Assembly (NCBI RefSeq): GCF_039555335.1
Contig: NC_092647.1
Location: forward strand, 10,630,313-10,694,312
Reading direction: 5' to 3'
Source of the DNA: Amphiura filiformis
Lineage: Eukaryota > Echinodermata > Ophiuroidea > Amphilepidida > Amphiuridae
Length of the DNA: 64,000 bases
Position 1 is the stretch's first letter, and every line of letters begins with the position of its first letter. The notes under the pieces are model-generated. The model searched no databases and was not told the DNA's origin. It saw only the letters and a list, made by a program, of their open reading frames with translations. This document shows positions 22,753 to 34,649 of this stretch, piece by piece. Made by a program: the position numbers and the translations under genes.

Positions 22753-23381
22753 GTACGGCAGCTTCGGTTGCAATAGACGTTGGTCTGATGGCGAAAGACA
22801 TCGAAGAAGCAGTTAACGATGAGAAAAACCACAAGAAACTTCTGGAACACGAAGTAGAAGAACTAATACAACAAAACAAAAAGATCCACGCCGAACTACA
22901 GGAGCTGCTTCCGGATTCTCCGGTATATGGAGTAGGTCAATATGATCACGCTTTCAATGAAACGGAAATGTGTAATGTAGACGATATTACCAAGATCCAT
23001 ATAAGATGCGGGAATCTTATCGATGCGATTCAGGTTGAATACAGACATGGAGGGTTAGGAGCCTATCATGGTGGTAAAGGAGGTAGCGCGAAAACTTTTA
23101 TTCTCGACCCGGACGAGAGAATCACAAGCGTAGAGGTCAGCACATTGCATTCGGCAGTGGGCAGCCTTTCCTTTGTCACTGATAGTGGTCGTAAGGAAAC
23201 GTTTGGATTGGTCAATCCAAATGTCCAAACATTTGAAATGGTCGATGGCGCGTATTTAGGTGCCATCAAGGGCTATGATATGTTCAAAACAAAAGATGGG
23301 GTGTCAAAGATATATCCTGACATGCATGCTCAGATAGAAGTACTTCCGGCAATCGGTTTTGTTGCAAAAGTGATGGGATAG
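22753..23381 (+). CDS. Jacalin-lectin paralogue, gene 1, exon 2 (coiled coil plus jacalin-like lectin domain)
   Basis: Encodes residues 280-488 and ends at TAG 23379-23381. The first residues complete the hydrophobic segment. Residues 296-332 form a charged heptad-like coiled coil (KKLLEHEVEELIQQNKKIH). Residues about 337-486 fit a jacalin-like beta-prism lectin: IDAIQVEYRHGG, then HGGKGG, then FILDPDERITSVEV, then GSLSFVTDSG, then GAYLGAIKGYD, ending LPAIGFVAKV. Jacalin folds bind carbohydrates, in plants and in animal ZG16-type proteins. The usual LDAIG near the end is LPAIG here, so the Asp of the canonical GXXXD sugar-binding motif is missing. Two Cys are present. The gene is intact; the product is a candidate lectin of unknown ligand. 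Confidence 0.85.
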
Positions 23382-24277
23382 GACCCCGGGATAGGACACC
23401 AAAACACAGAAGGGTACGGTGTCTGATCTCCGCCAAATTCCCCCTTTTATTATTTATTCCCCGATTTTTAATTACCCCACCCCCTTTTGCAAAATACTTC
23501 CCCCTTTTTGTAAATAGTTATCCTTTTTACAAATAGATTCACCTTTTTAATTTCCCCTTTTGCAAAAATTCCTCTTTTTACAAATAGTTTCCTTTTTACT
23601 TTCCCCCTTTTTGTAAATAGTTGTTCCCCCTTTTTTACTTTCCTCCGTTTTACAAATAGTTTCCCCTTTTGTAAATAGTTCCCCTTTTTACAAATAAGCC
23701 TAATTTCCGGGGCCCTTTTTAATTTCCACCTTTTTGAAAATAGTTCCCCCTTTTTACAAATAGCTCCCCTTTTTAATTTCCCCCTTTTTGTAAACAGTTC
23801 CCCTTTCTAACAAATAGTTCCCCCTTTTTAATATCCCCTTTTTGCAAATAGTTTCCCCTTTTTGCAAATAGTTCCCGCTATTCAATTTTAACTCTTTTTA
23901 CTTTCCTCCCGCTTTTCACAAATAGATGCCCATTTTTAATAGTTACTCCTTATTAAATAATACTCCTTTTTGTTTAATAATACTCCCTTTTTGTTTGGGT
24001 ACTCCCCGTTTTCCGTGCGTAGGCTTTACCAGTAAGCATGGACCCTGGATAGTACCGTGCACTCACTAGAGCTCATTCCACTATATCCATTTATTGGAAA
24101 GGCGTTCGACATAAATTTGGATACCAACGTAGGCAGATTTATAGCCTGTAGTGCAAGCGACCTCTACATTCAATGGGTTAGGGATCCGTCAACATTTATG
24201 CACATGTATAGAGGGGTTTTACTCCGATTTTGATAGGGCAGATGAAACCATGTTCATAATGTTTAAACGGGTGAAAC

Positions 24278-24529
24278 CAGCGGCGTAGCTGGGATTTTTT
24301 CCAGGAGGGGCAAGACTGTATGGGGCGGAGCCCAAATCCACCAAATTTCCCAGGGGGGGGGCGGCGTTATAGACGCATATCGTATGGATTCCCCATCTCT
24401 CTGCCCCTCCTCTCCCTCCTCTCTCTCTCTCCCTCTTTTTTCCTCTCTCTCCCTCCTCTTTTTTTCTTGCACTAGGGGGCGGGGGCCCAAATAGGCAATG
24501 CCCCTTGCCCCCCGGCAGCTACGCCACTG
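24278..24529. mobile_element. hAT-like MITE nested in the 2.55-kb element (252 bp)
   Basis: The ends cagcggcgtagctggg and cggcagctacgccactg are flanked by ggtgaaac and gatgaaac, an 8-bp target duplication with one mismatch, as expected for hAT. The interior is pyrimidine-rich. Confidence 0.7.
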
Positions 24530-25184
24530 GATGAAACATGACATGTTTTGTAAATGTCTCACTTCAGTTACTACAGTTATGCTGGGCAAATTCATAGCAA
24601 ATGTTTGAAAGTCCGTTATTTTTTTACCAGTAGCAATGACCTTGAAATTTGGCAAAATAGGGGGTATTTAATTTGCACTGTCCGTAAAATTTGACAGTGA
24701 AATTAGCATAATAGGGGTATTTAATTTGCACTGTCTGCGAAATTTTGATAAAAGGGGTAATTGAGAAAAGCCAGAAATTTTATGTCAATATTTAGTGTCA
24801 TTGATAAGGGGTGTTTGAAATTCTAATCATTGAAAGCGGGTGTTTGAAATTCTAGTCATTGAAAACCGCAAAAAAGGGGTTGTTTTCGGCCATATTTTGT
24901 CCTCGATTTTGAATGAAAATGGGGGTAAATTTGATGAAAAATCATTGTAAAAGGGGGCTTTTGAAAGATTTGGTAACTCTCATGGTTGTCAACTTTTGTG
25001 TTGAGTTGGGGGGGGGGGCGGGATCAGTGGTAAATATCTGAGGCTACTATAATGCACAAAGTATGTTTTCAAGCATTCTCTTTGTTTTATTTTGTATGCG
25101 GATATCAGTTCAGACCAGGCTCAGTCCAACACGCAAATTTGTGGTAGATTTTTACTAAATGATGATCTGCAATCTTTTTTAATA

Positions 25185-25375
25185 ATTAAGTCGCTGGTAG
25201 AAAGGGACGAGGCTGTCAAGCGTTAAGCCTGCAAGGCCACTAAGACTAGGTTGAATTTGCGTTGAAGAAATCCGGCTAGAGTTAAGACTCGGGCTTCGAG
25301 AGCGGGCTAGGCTTAGTAGCCTCAAGGCCACCTTAAGACTAAGGCTTGCTAAGACTCCTGTCGGGAAATTCGCCC
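25185..25375. mobile_element. ~190-bp copy of the gggcga-end repeat (family G)
   Basis: From aattaagtcgctgg to gacaggagtc's complement and cgggaaattcgccc, this matches 33113-33304 in the same orientation and 30591-30785 inverted. It is a single arm here, nested in the 2.55-kb element, so it shows the arm can exist alone. Confidence 0.65.
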
Positions 25376-26108
25376 TAACACTCCACATGGGTACAGGCGT
25401 AATTCTAATAGCCTAAGCACAGCATGTAAATGAATCCACGCGCACCAAGAAAGCGGGGTTAAACTAAAAATCGGGGAATTTAATTTGAAAAGGGAGAAAG
25501 TAAAATGGGAGAAACCATTCTTAAAATAAATAAATAAATAAATTTTGGATTTATGTGTAAAAAGAGGGAGATTGAAAAAGGGGCAAACTATTTTTAAAAC
25601 GGGAGGAACTATTTGCCAAAAAAGGTGAAAATAGTTGCAGAAAGGGGGAAAGTAAAAAACGGGGAACTATTTGCAAAAAGGGGAAACTATTTGAAAAGGG
25701 GAAAGTAAAAAAGGGAACTATTTGCAAAAAGGGGAATCTATTTGAAAAAGGGGGAAACTATTTGAAAAGGGGAATGTCAAAAAGGGGGATTTATTTGAAA
25801 AAGGGGGAACTTAAAAAGGGGACCTATTTGTAAAAAGGGGAAAGTAAAAAAAGGGGGAAACTCTTTGAAAAGGGGGGAAGTCAAAAAAGGGGAACTATTA
25901 TAAAAAGGGGAAAGGAAAAGGGGGAATGAATAAGAAAAGGTGGGATTTGGCGGAGATCAGACACCGTAGAAGGGACTCGAAACTCTCTGTTGTGCCATAT
26001 TGTTGTTCTTGTACACAATTATTGTTACCCAGCATGCATCAGAAATAGGATCAAAATTCATCTTGTGGGGCATGATATGAATTTGTATTTTTTGCCACTT
26101 GTACTATA

Positions 26109-28640
26109 TTGTTTGTTTGTTTGTTTATTTCTTCTTTATACTGGGTCCATATTCAGGGAAAATTTAAGTATTCCCTGTTCTTCCATATATGGCCCAGTTA
26201 TTACATACAAAAATACAAATAAATAATTACAAAACACTTAGAATAATTTACTATATTACTTAAATTACATGAATTACCAAAATTAATTGGGTACAACAAT
26301 AATATTAAAAGATAGGTACACAATAATGCATAGCACACACTATATTGCATTAATTAGACTACATTTTCAAATACATTGACAAAATTCATATTATTATTAT
26401 TTCTTATTGCACTATGAGAATTTAAATTTTAAAATGATAAAACATCATGCCAGCATAATAATTTAAATCAGGATTTCAAAAAACAACAAACTACATTCAA
26501 ATAATCAAAGGAAATGGATAAAAACTTAGTGGCTACAAAATGAAGGATAGAACACAATAATCAAACAGCAAAAAATTTAAACAAAAGAAATTTGGCAAAA
26601 GTTGATCCTGTAACAATCATTGCAATGCCTATTATTTAAAAATACTCAACAAAAGAGCCTAAATTTTAAACCAATGTTTGGTGGCAAGAGAAATTTATAA
26701 ACCTACTATTTTGGATAGAATCTTGATTTAAAAACACCAGTACTGGTTGGTAACGGAGAAATGATTGAATTGTGGAGTTGATTCCAAGCAAGAGCCCCCC
26801 TATATTGAAATGAGCGCCTGCCATATTCAAGAAAAGGCCTAATGGGTCGAATTTTCCCGTGAGCACTCGAGCGAGTATTGAGAGTGTGTGAATTCACTAC
26901 AAGTGAAAAATGATTGCACAAAGCATTTGGGACCAGCCCAGAAAGACATTTAAAAACAGCAAGATTGAGATGGTAATTTCTGCGCTTTTCCAAAGTTTCC
27001 CACCCCATCTTTTTACGAAGATACTCATTACTTGTGCGAATTGGTTTCCTTAGAATAGCCCTGGCTGATCTTGTTTGGAGGCGCTCTATTCTGTCACATA
27101 AATACTTGCTGCAGTTGCCCCATACAATATCACAGTAATCAATTCTTGGCAATAAAAGGAATTGTGTAAAATGGTAAGACTTTCCTGAGACAGATACTTT
27201 CTTATTCTGTAGAACAACCCAATATATTTCACCACAGATTTAATAACATTATCAACATGAACATTCCAGGATAGGGTTTGATCAAAATGTAAGCCAAGGT
27301 ATTTAAAAGAGGGCACTGTTTCAATTTGATCATCTCTAATATATACATTGAGAGGGGCAGCTTTATTTAGTTTAAAATGAGACCCAAAAAGCATGGATTT
27401 TGTTTTTGACACATTCAGAGTAAGTCCATTTTCTTCCATCCAAATTGCAACTCTAGTCATGCATGCAGTGAGATTTTTAGCAATTTCAACAGCTGATTTA
27501 CCGGCACAAAAAACAGCAGTGTCATCTGCATAAAGATTGATTTTACATGGCAAATGAGAAACCACAGCAGGCAGACTATTTATGTACAATGTGAATAGAA
27601 GAGGGCCTAGTATGGATCCCTGCGGCCCCCCATAATTTACACTAGCAACATCTGAAATGGCAGTACCAATTTGAGTAATTTGCTTTCTATTTGATAGATA
27701 TGAGATGAACCAATCAAGCTCCAGACCCCCAACACTAAAACTCTGTAACTTTCTAATAAGAATAGGATGACAAACCGTATCAAACGCCTTCTTGAGGTCC
27801 AAAAATACTGCACCAACAAGATGACCAGCATCGATATTTTTCAGAATGTAGTCGGATACCTCAAGAAGGGTTGTCTGAGTCGAGTGTTTGGGTCTGAAGC
27901 CTGATTGTTCACTAGAAAACATGTTATGACTAGAGAGATATTCATAAAACTGATCATGAACTATCCTTTCAAGCAATTTCATCACCACAGGAATGACGGA
28001 GATGGGTCGGTAGTTTCCAACAGAAGAACGTTGACCATCTTTAAACAATGGTGTGACCCTGCTAATTTTCCATTTGGAAGGAACAGTACCAGTTGTAACA
28101 CTCAAATTAAAAATGTGGGTTAATGGAGCTGAAAGAGGCTCTGCACCAGCTTTCAGCAGGCGTGCACTAATAATTATTGTCAAGCCCAGTTGCTTTATGG
28201 GGGGTTTAATTTCTTTAGTTGTTTCAAAACCAGACATGTTGTAATATGACAAAAATGAAAACCTGAGTTACAATTACTACCGGAAGTGTTCACAATAGTA
28301 TCATCAATGCCTTCAAATTTGCTTGCCAATTTTTGGCCAACAGTTGCAAAGAAATTATTAATGGTATTTGCAATATCAGTACCATCGGTAACTGTACCAG
28401 ACTCAGTTTCCAGAGAAGATATTGTACTCTGTTTTTTACCTGGCAAGAGTGTTTTCAGGTTCTTCCATAGCCCACGTGGATCACTTTTGGAGTTACTTAT
28501 TCTGCTGTTCATATCCTGCGCCTTGAGCTTGTCAGCTAAATAATTAAGCTTATTTCTAAGTCGCTTAGCTATATTATTCAAATATATTTTTCTTATTAGG
28601 CTTATGCAGTTTAGAAATATTCTTCATTATATTATTGGCG
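26109..28640 (-). mobile_element. Non-LTR retrotransposon (Jockey/CR1/L2 group), 5'-truncated
   Basis: The element reads on the minus strand. At its 3' end (low coordinates) a (caaa)n tail lies at 26109-26128. Upstream come the C-terminal region of ORF2 and a reverse transcriptase. No endonuclease domain is present, so the copy is truncated at the 5' side near 28640. Frameshifts separate the three readable blocks. Clade assignment within the Jockey/CR1/L2 group would need a tree. Confidence 0.85.
26706..28581 (-). pseudogene. Reverse transcriptase ORF2 remnant of the minus-strand LINE
   Basis: Three overlapping readable blocks: 28195-28581 (pre-RT, including DPRGLWKNLKTLLPG), 27086-28252 (RT core) and 26706-27152 (C-terminal region, RIDYCDIVWGNCSKYL). 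The RT core shows VGNYRPISVIPV, FRPKHSTQTTLLE, AVFLDLKKAFDTV, GGPQGSILGPLLFTLYIN and the catalytic YADD (LYADDTAVF), then GLTLNVSKTKSM. Frame changes near 28200-28250 and 27090-27150 break the gene. The catalytic residues are still present, so inactivation is by frameshift and 5' truncation, and is recent enough to leave long frames. Confidence 0.85.
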
Positions 28641-28645
28641 TTCTG

Positions 28646-28735
28646 AATTAATTTGTGACGAAACGTATGATGGGAATTTCCCAAAATGCAATTAATTTGT
28701 GACGAAACGCATGATGGGAATTTCCCTAAATGCAA
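28646..28735. repeat. 44-bp tandem duplication
   Basis: aattaatttgtgacgaaacg starts at 28646 and again at 28690, with gatgggaatttccc following both times. The two units differ at two or three bases. They lie at the 5' breakpoint of the LINE. Confidence 0.7.
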
Positions 28736-28739
28736 TTAA

Positions 28740-29553
28740 GAAGCTAGAAAATAAAACAGAAACATTGTATAAGCTCATATAATCATCAAAAATACATAAG
28801 TCTTGAATAAAAACGAGTATGTTTAAAAATGATATTCTACTCTCCATCTTTTTAAAAGAAGGTGGAGTATTTTTTAATAATTCCGTATTTCGCCAAAAAT
28901 GATTTTAACAATATTCCTGGTCCTTTCTTGGTAATTCAGTTGCTGATACACTGATTTTACACAATTTAATAGGTTCCCAATCCCTGCCGTTCAATTGTCC
29001 CAGATTAGATGCGGTTACTTCATTGGGAATGCAAATTCTTTTTCGAACAATGCTTGAACCGGACACATGTGCTTACGTACTCGAGATTACTCTTAGGCTT
29101 ATATGTTACACCGTACGTTAGATGCAAAACAAATCAAGTTATAAAGCCAGTAAATACTCCCTGAAAACGGTTTAGCGACCAACCACCTCTACCATCATGT
29201 TGCACTTATACATTTATAGTAATTGGACACATTTTACTGTAGTCTGCTAATAATACTTTAATTTAACAATTTTATAGTTGATAGCAAGTTATATATTGAT
29301 GTAAGGACATCACGATACGTTTAAGTTTTCAAATAGCACTAGCGTAGATATAGTGCCTACCAAGGACTGAAGCTAAATTGATACCACATCATTAAACATT
29401 TGTTTTTGTACATTATATGTGACACAATTTGGTCCATGGGAGCCAAAGGCGGCAAATTTAAAAATGAGATAAATGTAAAAATACAATAAATTAGATAAGA
29501 AAATAGACATCAAAAAACTTCATAACTTTAGAACCAAATATGCTAGACCTTTG
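28740..29553. other. Non-coding stretch with the outer arm of a large inverted repeat
   Basis: No gene was seen. The stretch 29425-29470 (acacaatttggtccatggga) is mirrored at 33370-33411, outside the A-B-A'-B' block, so the inverted symmetry extends into the flanks. Confidence 0.45.
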
Positions 29554-30443
29554 GGGCGAATTTCTCGACGGGTGGCTTAGCAATTGGCTTGTCTAGCCTC
29601 AAGGCTTAAGAGGTCGTAAGACCAGGCTTAACTGAAAACGTATTTCCCGAAGCACGGCTACCATAGCCTCGAGGCTTCGTTAGCCCGTGGGCCAGGCTTG
29701 TAGGATTAGCCCCAGGCTTCAGTAAAATTTGCATTTCTCGAAATCAGTCTTCTGTAGCCGTAGTCACGCAAGCCTGTTAGACCAGGCTTACAGCGGCTTT
29801 TCTTGGCCCTGCCTCAGACAGAGCAGGTCTTAGGTCGTAAGCCTTGGTCTATTTCAATTTACAAATTATTTAAATTTTAACGCAAAGTTTATCTTTCATA
29901 TTTTTGACGGTCTTTCAATTAACATGAGTAAGCAGTCGTAAATTAGGCCTACTTCTGAGAGTTATTAATTAACCTCATATTTGGTCATTTTAAATAAATT
30001 ACATTTATCCCACTTTTGTACCATTGGCCTATATGTCACCAGCTTTAATAGCTTAAATATGGCATTTGTACCATAATTTGTTTTCAATCCCACCCCCCTG
30101 TCAAAAAGAAATCTACGCCAATGTTCCGGGGACACATTCCAAGCAGATCCCATAACTCCTCAGACCCACTCCACCCCTTACAAACCCAAACAGCATGAAC
30201 GATGCCTGCCCCTCATTTATTACGTTTGCCCCCGCTTTCCCCCACCCCACCCCCAAATGAAAATGTCTAGTTACGCCACTGTGGGTAAGTAATTGTTCGA
30301 TTTAGTTGAACATTTCAGCATTTTATTTTAGTGTTCATTTGAGTTAGTTGAATTGTTTTAAGTAGCTGTTGCTATCATAAGACCTACTCATTTTGAATGA
30401 TGATTTTTTTTAACAACGAATATAAATTTTTTTAATTTTAATC

Positions 30444-30482
30444 ATGATCATGATCATGATCATGATCATCATTATCATCATG

Positions 30483-30550
<68 letters not shown>
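30444..30550. repeat. (ATC)n microsatellite in block A
   Basis: atcatgatc units pass into about 24 uninterrupted atc triplets. The inverse (gat)n tract lies at 31447-31534 in block A'. The poly-Ile frames of about 60 codons on these tracts are not genes. Confidence 0.9.
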
Positions 30551-31447
30551 GAAGACCTATATGATACCACCTGTCCCTATCCAAGCCTTAAAGGGCGAGT
30601 TTCCCGACAGGAGTCTTATTAAGCCGTAGTCTTAAGGTGGCCTTGAGGCTACTAAGCCTAGCCCGCTCTCGAAGCCCGAGTCTTAACTCTAGCCGGATTT
30701 CTTCAACGCAAATTCAACCTAGTCTTAGTGGCCTTGCAGGCTTAACGCTTGACAACCTCGTCCCTTTCAACCAGCGACTTAATTGCATAGGCTGTTGGAG
30801 GTAGATGTACATAAGCTGTGGTCCTCACGGTTTACCGTAGACTAACAAGGTTGCCGTCTCGTTATCGCAATGTTCCCGTCGCAAAGACTAGCCTGGACCC
30901 GCGGTCTTGTGCTTGGGCTTATACCGTACACAACTTGATGCAGAATATTGTGTCTGTTTTTGTGTCTTTTATGTATTATTTTATTTCCACTTGACTTTTT
31001 ATGAGTCCAACTTGTATGAATGATACGCCTATGCTTTATACTCGTGATTTTTTCTTTGCATCCCCAAAAGGGTAAAACTGTAAGCCTAATGGAAAGGAAT
31101 CCGTGATTCCCCTAAAAAGGAAAGCAACCAACGTGCTATCTACTGCTGATAACAGTAGTCTTCTCAGATCTCACATGAAGTTATATGTTGGTACAATATT
31201 TATAATTATTTAAGTAGAAGATATAGCAATATTATATGCATCTTATCCGTAAATTCAGTTTTAATACTGCATGCATTATTGTTTCGTGTCAAATATTTAC
31301 TATATCTTTTTTGTCCTTCTTCTATTGGTATAATATAGGCACTCCAAAATAATATTGTAATAGGCCTACGTATGAAAAGTACGCGTATACGAGTATCAAA
31401 CTATTAAGGCTTGGATAGGGACAGGTGGTATCATATAGGTCTTCATA

Positions 31448-31512
<65 letters not shown>

Positions 31513-31689
31513 CATGATCATGATGATGATGAAAGAATTTTTTTTAATTATATCGTTGTTAAAAAAACCATCATTCAAAATGAGTAGGTCTTATGATAGG
31601 AACAGCTACTTAAAAAAATTCAACTAACTCAAATGAACACTAAAATAAAATGCTGAAATGTTCAACTAAATCGAACAATTACTTACCCA

Positions 31690-32108
31690 CAGTGGCGTAA
31701 CTAGACATTTTCATTTGGGCTGGGGTGGGGGAAAGCGGGGTCAAACATAATAAATGAGGGGCAGGCATCGTTCATGCTGTTTGGGTTTGTAAGGGGTGGA
31801 GTGGGTCTGAGGAGTTAAGGGATCTGCTTGGAATGTGTCCCCGGAACATTGGCGTAGATTTCTTTTTGACATGGGGGGTGGGATTGAAAAAAAATTATGG
31901 TACAAATGCCATATTTAAGGGATTAAAGCTGGTGACATATAGGCCAATGGTACAAAAGTGGGATAAATGCAATTTATTTAACCTTAAAAATTGAGTTTTT
32001 AAGGTTAAAATGACCAAATAATGAGGTTAATTAATAACTCTCAGAAGTAGGCCTAATTTACCTTTTTCATGTGGGGGGGCAAGAGCCCCTGCCCCCCAGG
32101 CGCGACTG
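31690..32108. mobile_element. hAT-like MITE inside block A'
   Basis: The left end cagtggcgtaactagac and the right end ccccaggcgcgactg are flanked by cttaccca and cttactca, an 8-bp duplication with one mismatch. The block A counterpart (about 29945-30285) lacks the G/C-rich end of the element, so the two arms have diverged by a deletion there. Confidence 0.55.
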
Positions 32109-33399
32109 CTTACTCATGTTAATTGAAAGACCGTCAAAATATGAAAGATAAACTTTGCGTTACAATTTAAATAATTTGTAAATTGAAATAGACCAAGGCT
32201 TACGACCTAAGACCTGCTCTGAGGCAGGGCCAAGAAAAGCCGCTGTAAGCCTGGTCTAACAGGCTTGCGTAGACTACGGCTACAGAAGACTGATTTCGAG
32301 AAATGCAAATTTTACTGAAGCCTGGGGCTAATCCTACAAGCCTGGCCCATGGGCTAACGAAGCCTCGAGGCTATGGTAGCCGTGCTTCGGGAAATACGTT
32401 TTCAGTTAAGCCTGGTCTTACGACCTCTTAAGCCTTGAGGCTAGACAAGCCAATTGCTAAGCCACCCGTCGAGAAATTCGCCCAAATAGTTTGATACTTG
32501 TACTTTTCATAAGTAGGCCTATTACAATATTATTTTGTAGTGCCTATATTAATACATCAATTTAATACAATAGAAGAAGGACAAAATTGGTAAAGATATA
32601 GTAAATATTTGACACGAAACAATAATGCATGCAGTATTAAAACTGAATTTACGGATAAGTTGCATATAATATTGCTATATCTTCTACTTAAATAATTATA
32701 AATATTGTACCAACAGATAACTTCATGTGAGATCTGAGAAGACTACTGTTATCAGCAGTAGATAGCACGTTGGTTGCTTTCCTTTGGAATCACATTCCTT
32801 TCCATTAGGTTTACAGTTTTACCCTTTTTGGGATGCAAAGAAAAAATCACGAGTATAAAGCATAGACGTGTCATTCATACAAGTTGGAAACAAAAAAGTC
32901 AAGTGGAAATAAAATAATACATAAAAGACACAAAAACAGACACAATATTCTTGCATCAAGTTGTGTAGCCTACGGTATAAGCCCAAGCACAAGACCGCGG
33001 GTCCAGGCTAGTCTTTGCGCCGGGAACATTGCGATAATGAGACGGCAACCTTATTAGTACGGTAAACCGTGAGGACCACAGCTTATGTACATCTACCTCC
33101 AACAGCCTATACAATTAAGTCGCTGGTTGAAAGGGACGAGGTTGTCAAGCGTTAAGCCTGCAAGGCCACTAAGACTAGGTTGAATTTGCGTTGAAGAAAT
33201 CCGGCTAGAGTTAAGACTCGGGCTTCGAGAGCGGGCTAGGCTTAGTAGCCTCAAGGCCACCTTAAGACTACGGCTTAATAAGACTCCTGTCGGGAAACTC
33301 GCCCTTGGTGTTTTCAGTAAATGATAGCCTATTGTATGTATAATGTAATAATTACAGTAACTCAATTTTCAAAAATGCCTCCTTTGACTCCCATGGACC

Positions 33400-34620
33400 A
33401 GATTGTGTAACATATTGCCTCGATGGAGGACAAGTAAATGTCATTCCTCATGTTGCAACAGATCATCTACGATAATTTGTACCGCAATCTTTGATGATAA
33501 TTGTGATGCGATCAAGCAAAATCAGTCGGAACTCGGAAATATTAAATTTTCAGTTTCTTATAGGATAGGAAAAAGCATTTACAAATCTGGATTATGCAGA
33601 AACTCCCATTGAAATTGAACAACCAGTTTCAAAGATATGATCAATCAAAGAGTTTCCTTTCCGACTGATTTTGCTTGATCGCATCACAATTAAAGGCTCG
33701 AGTCCGTTGTTTTAGGCTTAACATAATCTTCCCGGGATAATCTTGTATTGTTCGTATTTTATGTCAGTAATAATTATGTATGGTTTTTGGAACGTATATC
33801 AAAGAAGTCAAAAAGAAATAGAAACATGAAGATGTGTTGTTTTTTGTTTGTACATATTGGGCTGGTAGAAGAAGATTACTGTTTGTTCCACATAATTATA
33901 ACACTGACAAAATCATCTACGATAATGTGTACTGTAATCTTTAATAATGTGTAATTAAAAGCACAAGTTCATTAATTTAGGCTTAGTGCAATCTGAGATG
34001 AATTATTATGTTAGTCACGATCATGTAGCCTAGGGTTTTGGAATATTATATCAAAGACTTTCAAAAAAGGAAAATGGGATTTGTTTTTTGGGTTTTGTTT
34101 TGTACATATTGCCCTGATCGAGAAAGGCAATTATAAAACATATAAACAATAAGTTTATTGTCTTAAGCTCAGCATAATCTTGTATTGTTGTTTTGTTATA
34201 GTTTTTGTAGGGTTTTGGAGCATTATATCAAAGGGAATATAATATGATTGGTAATAATATCATTAAAGGCACAGGCTCATTTTTTTAGGCCAAGTATCAT
34301 CATGTATTGTTGTTATGTATTGTTAGTCATAATCAAGTAGGGTTTGGGAGCATTATAATTATCAAAGAAGTTCAAAAAAAGAAAAATAAGCAACATTGTT
34401 TTGCTGTTTGTTTTGTACACATGCCCTGCAGATAGAGGAAGGCAAGATAATTTGATTGGTAATAATATTATTCTAGGCATAGGTTGATTGTTTTAGGAAG
34501 TATAATCATGTATTGTTGTTATGTTCGTCAATATGTAGGGTTTTTTGGAGCATCAATATCAAAAAAAAAATCCCATGCTGATAGAGAAAGGCAAGATAAT
34601 GTGATTGATGTTAATGTTAT
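33400..34620. repeat. Family R ~330-bp repeat units, block 2
   Basis: The landmark acatattgcc(c/t) recurs near 33411, 33852, 34104 and (diverged) 34417, each followed by attaaaggcacaggttcatt-like sequence, ttaggcttag, ttgtattgttgttatgtta and tagggttttggagcattat. Units run in the same orientation as block 1. The plus-strand LINE at 34625 interrupts the array, which resumes at 37483 (tttgtttcaggctaagtata). Confidence 0.65.
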
Positions 34621-34649
34621 TAAAGAGGCAAATCAAGTCTAAAAAAGAC

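Larger units (their letters stand above)
23415..25968. mobile_element. 2.55-kb TIR element in the gene 1 3' UTR, with simple-repeat arms
   Basis: tacggtgtctgatctccgcc at the left is mirrored by ggcggagatcagacaccgta at the right, and gaaggg flanks both sides (23409-23414 and 25969-25974). Each arm of ~550-600 bp is a degenerate repeat of cccctttttgcaaatagtt (left) or its complement (right). The insertion is 33 bp after the gene 1 stop codon. A 6-bp target duplication occurs in Mavericks and some other superfamilies, but no coding sequence remains to decide. Confidence 0.75.
29554..33304. mobile_element. Interlocked inverted-repeat composite, A-B-A'-B' (3.75 kb)
   Basis: Four blocks: A 29554-30590, B 30591-31403, A' 31404-32483 (inverse of A), B' 32484-33304 (inverse of B). 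A starts gggcgaatttctcgacgg and A' ends with its complement. B starts with gggcgagtttcccgacagg and B' ends with its complement. Thus A...A' and B...B' are two foldback structures whose loops contain each other's arm. TTG flanks both outer ends, possibly a target duplication. The open frames inside are microsatellite or repeat artefacts. Confidence 0.75.

Noticed and set aside
23430..24000. Regularly spaced aaatagtt blocks, considered as a CRISPR-like array
   Set aside because: Units are degenerate, spacing is irregular, there are no unique spacers, and the mirrored arm at 25440-25960 shows it is part of a TIR element.
30444..31578. Poly-Ile/Met frames
   Set aside because: Pure translation of (ATC)n and (GAT)n microsatellites.
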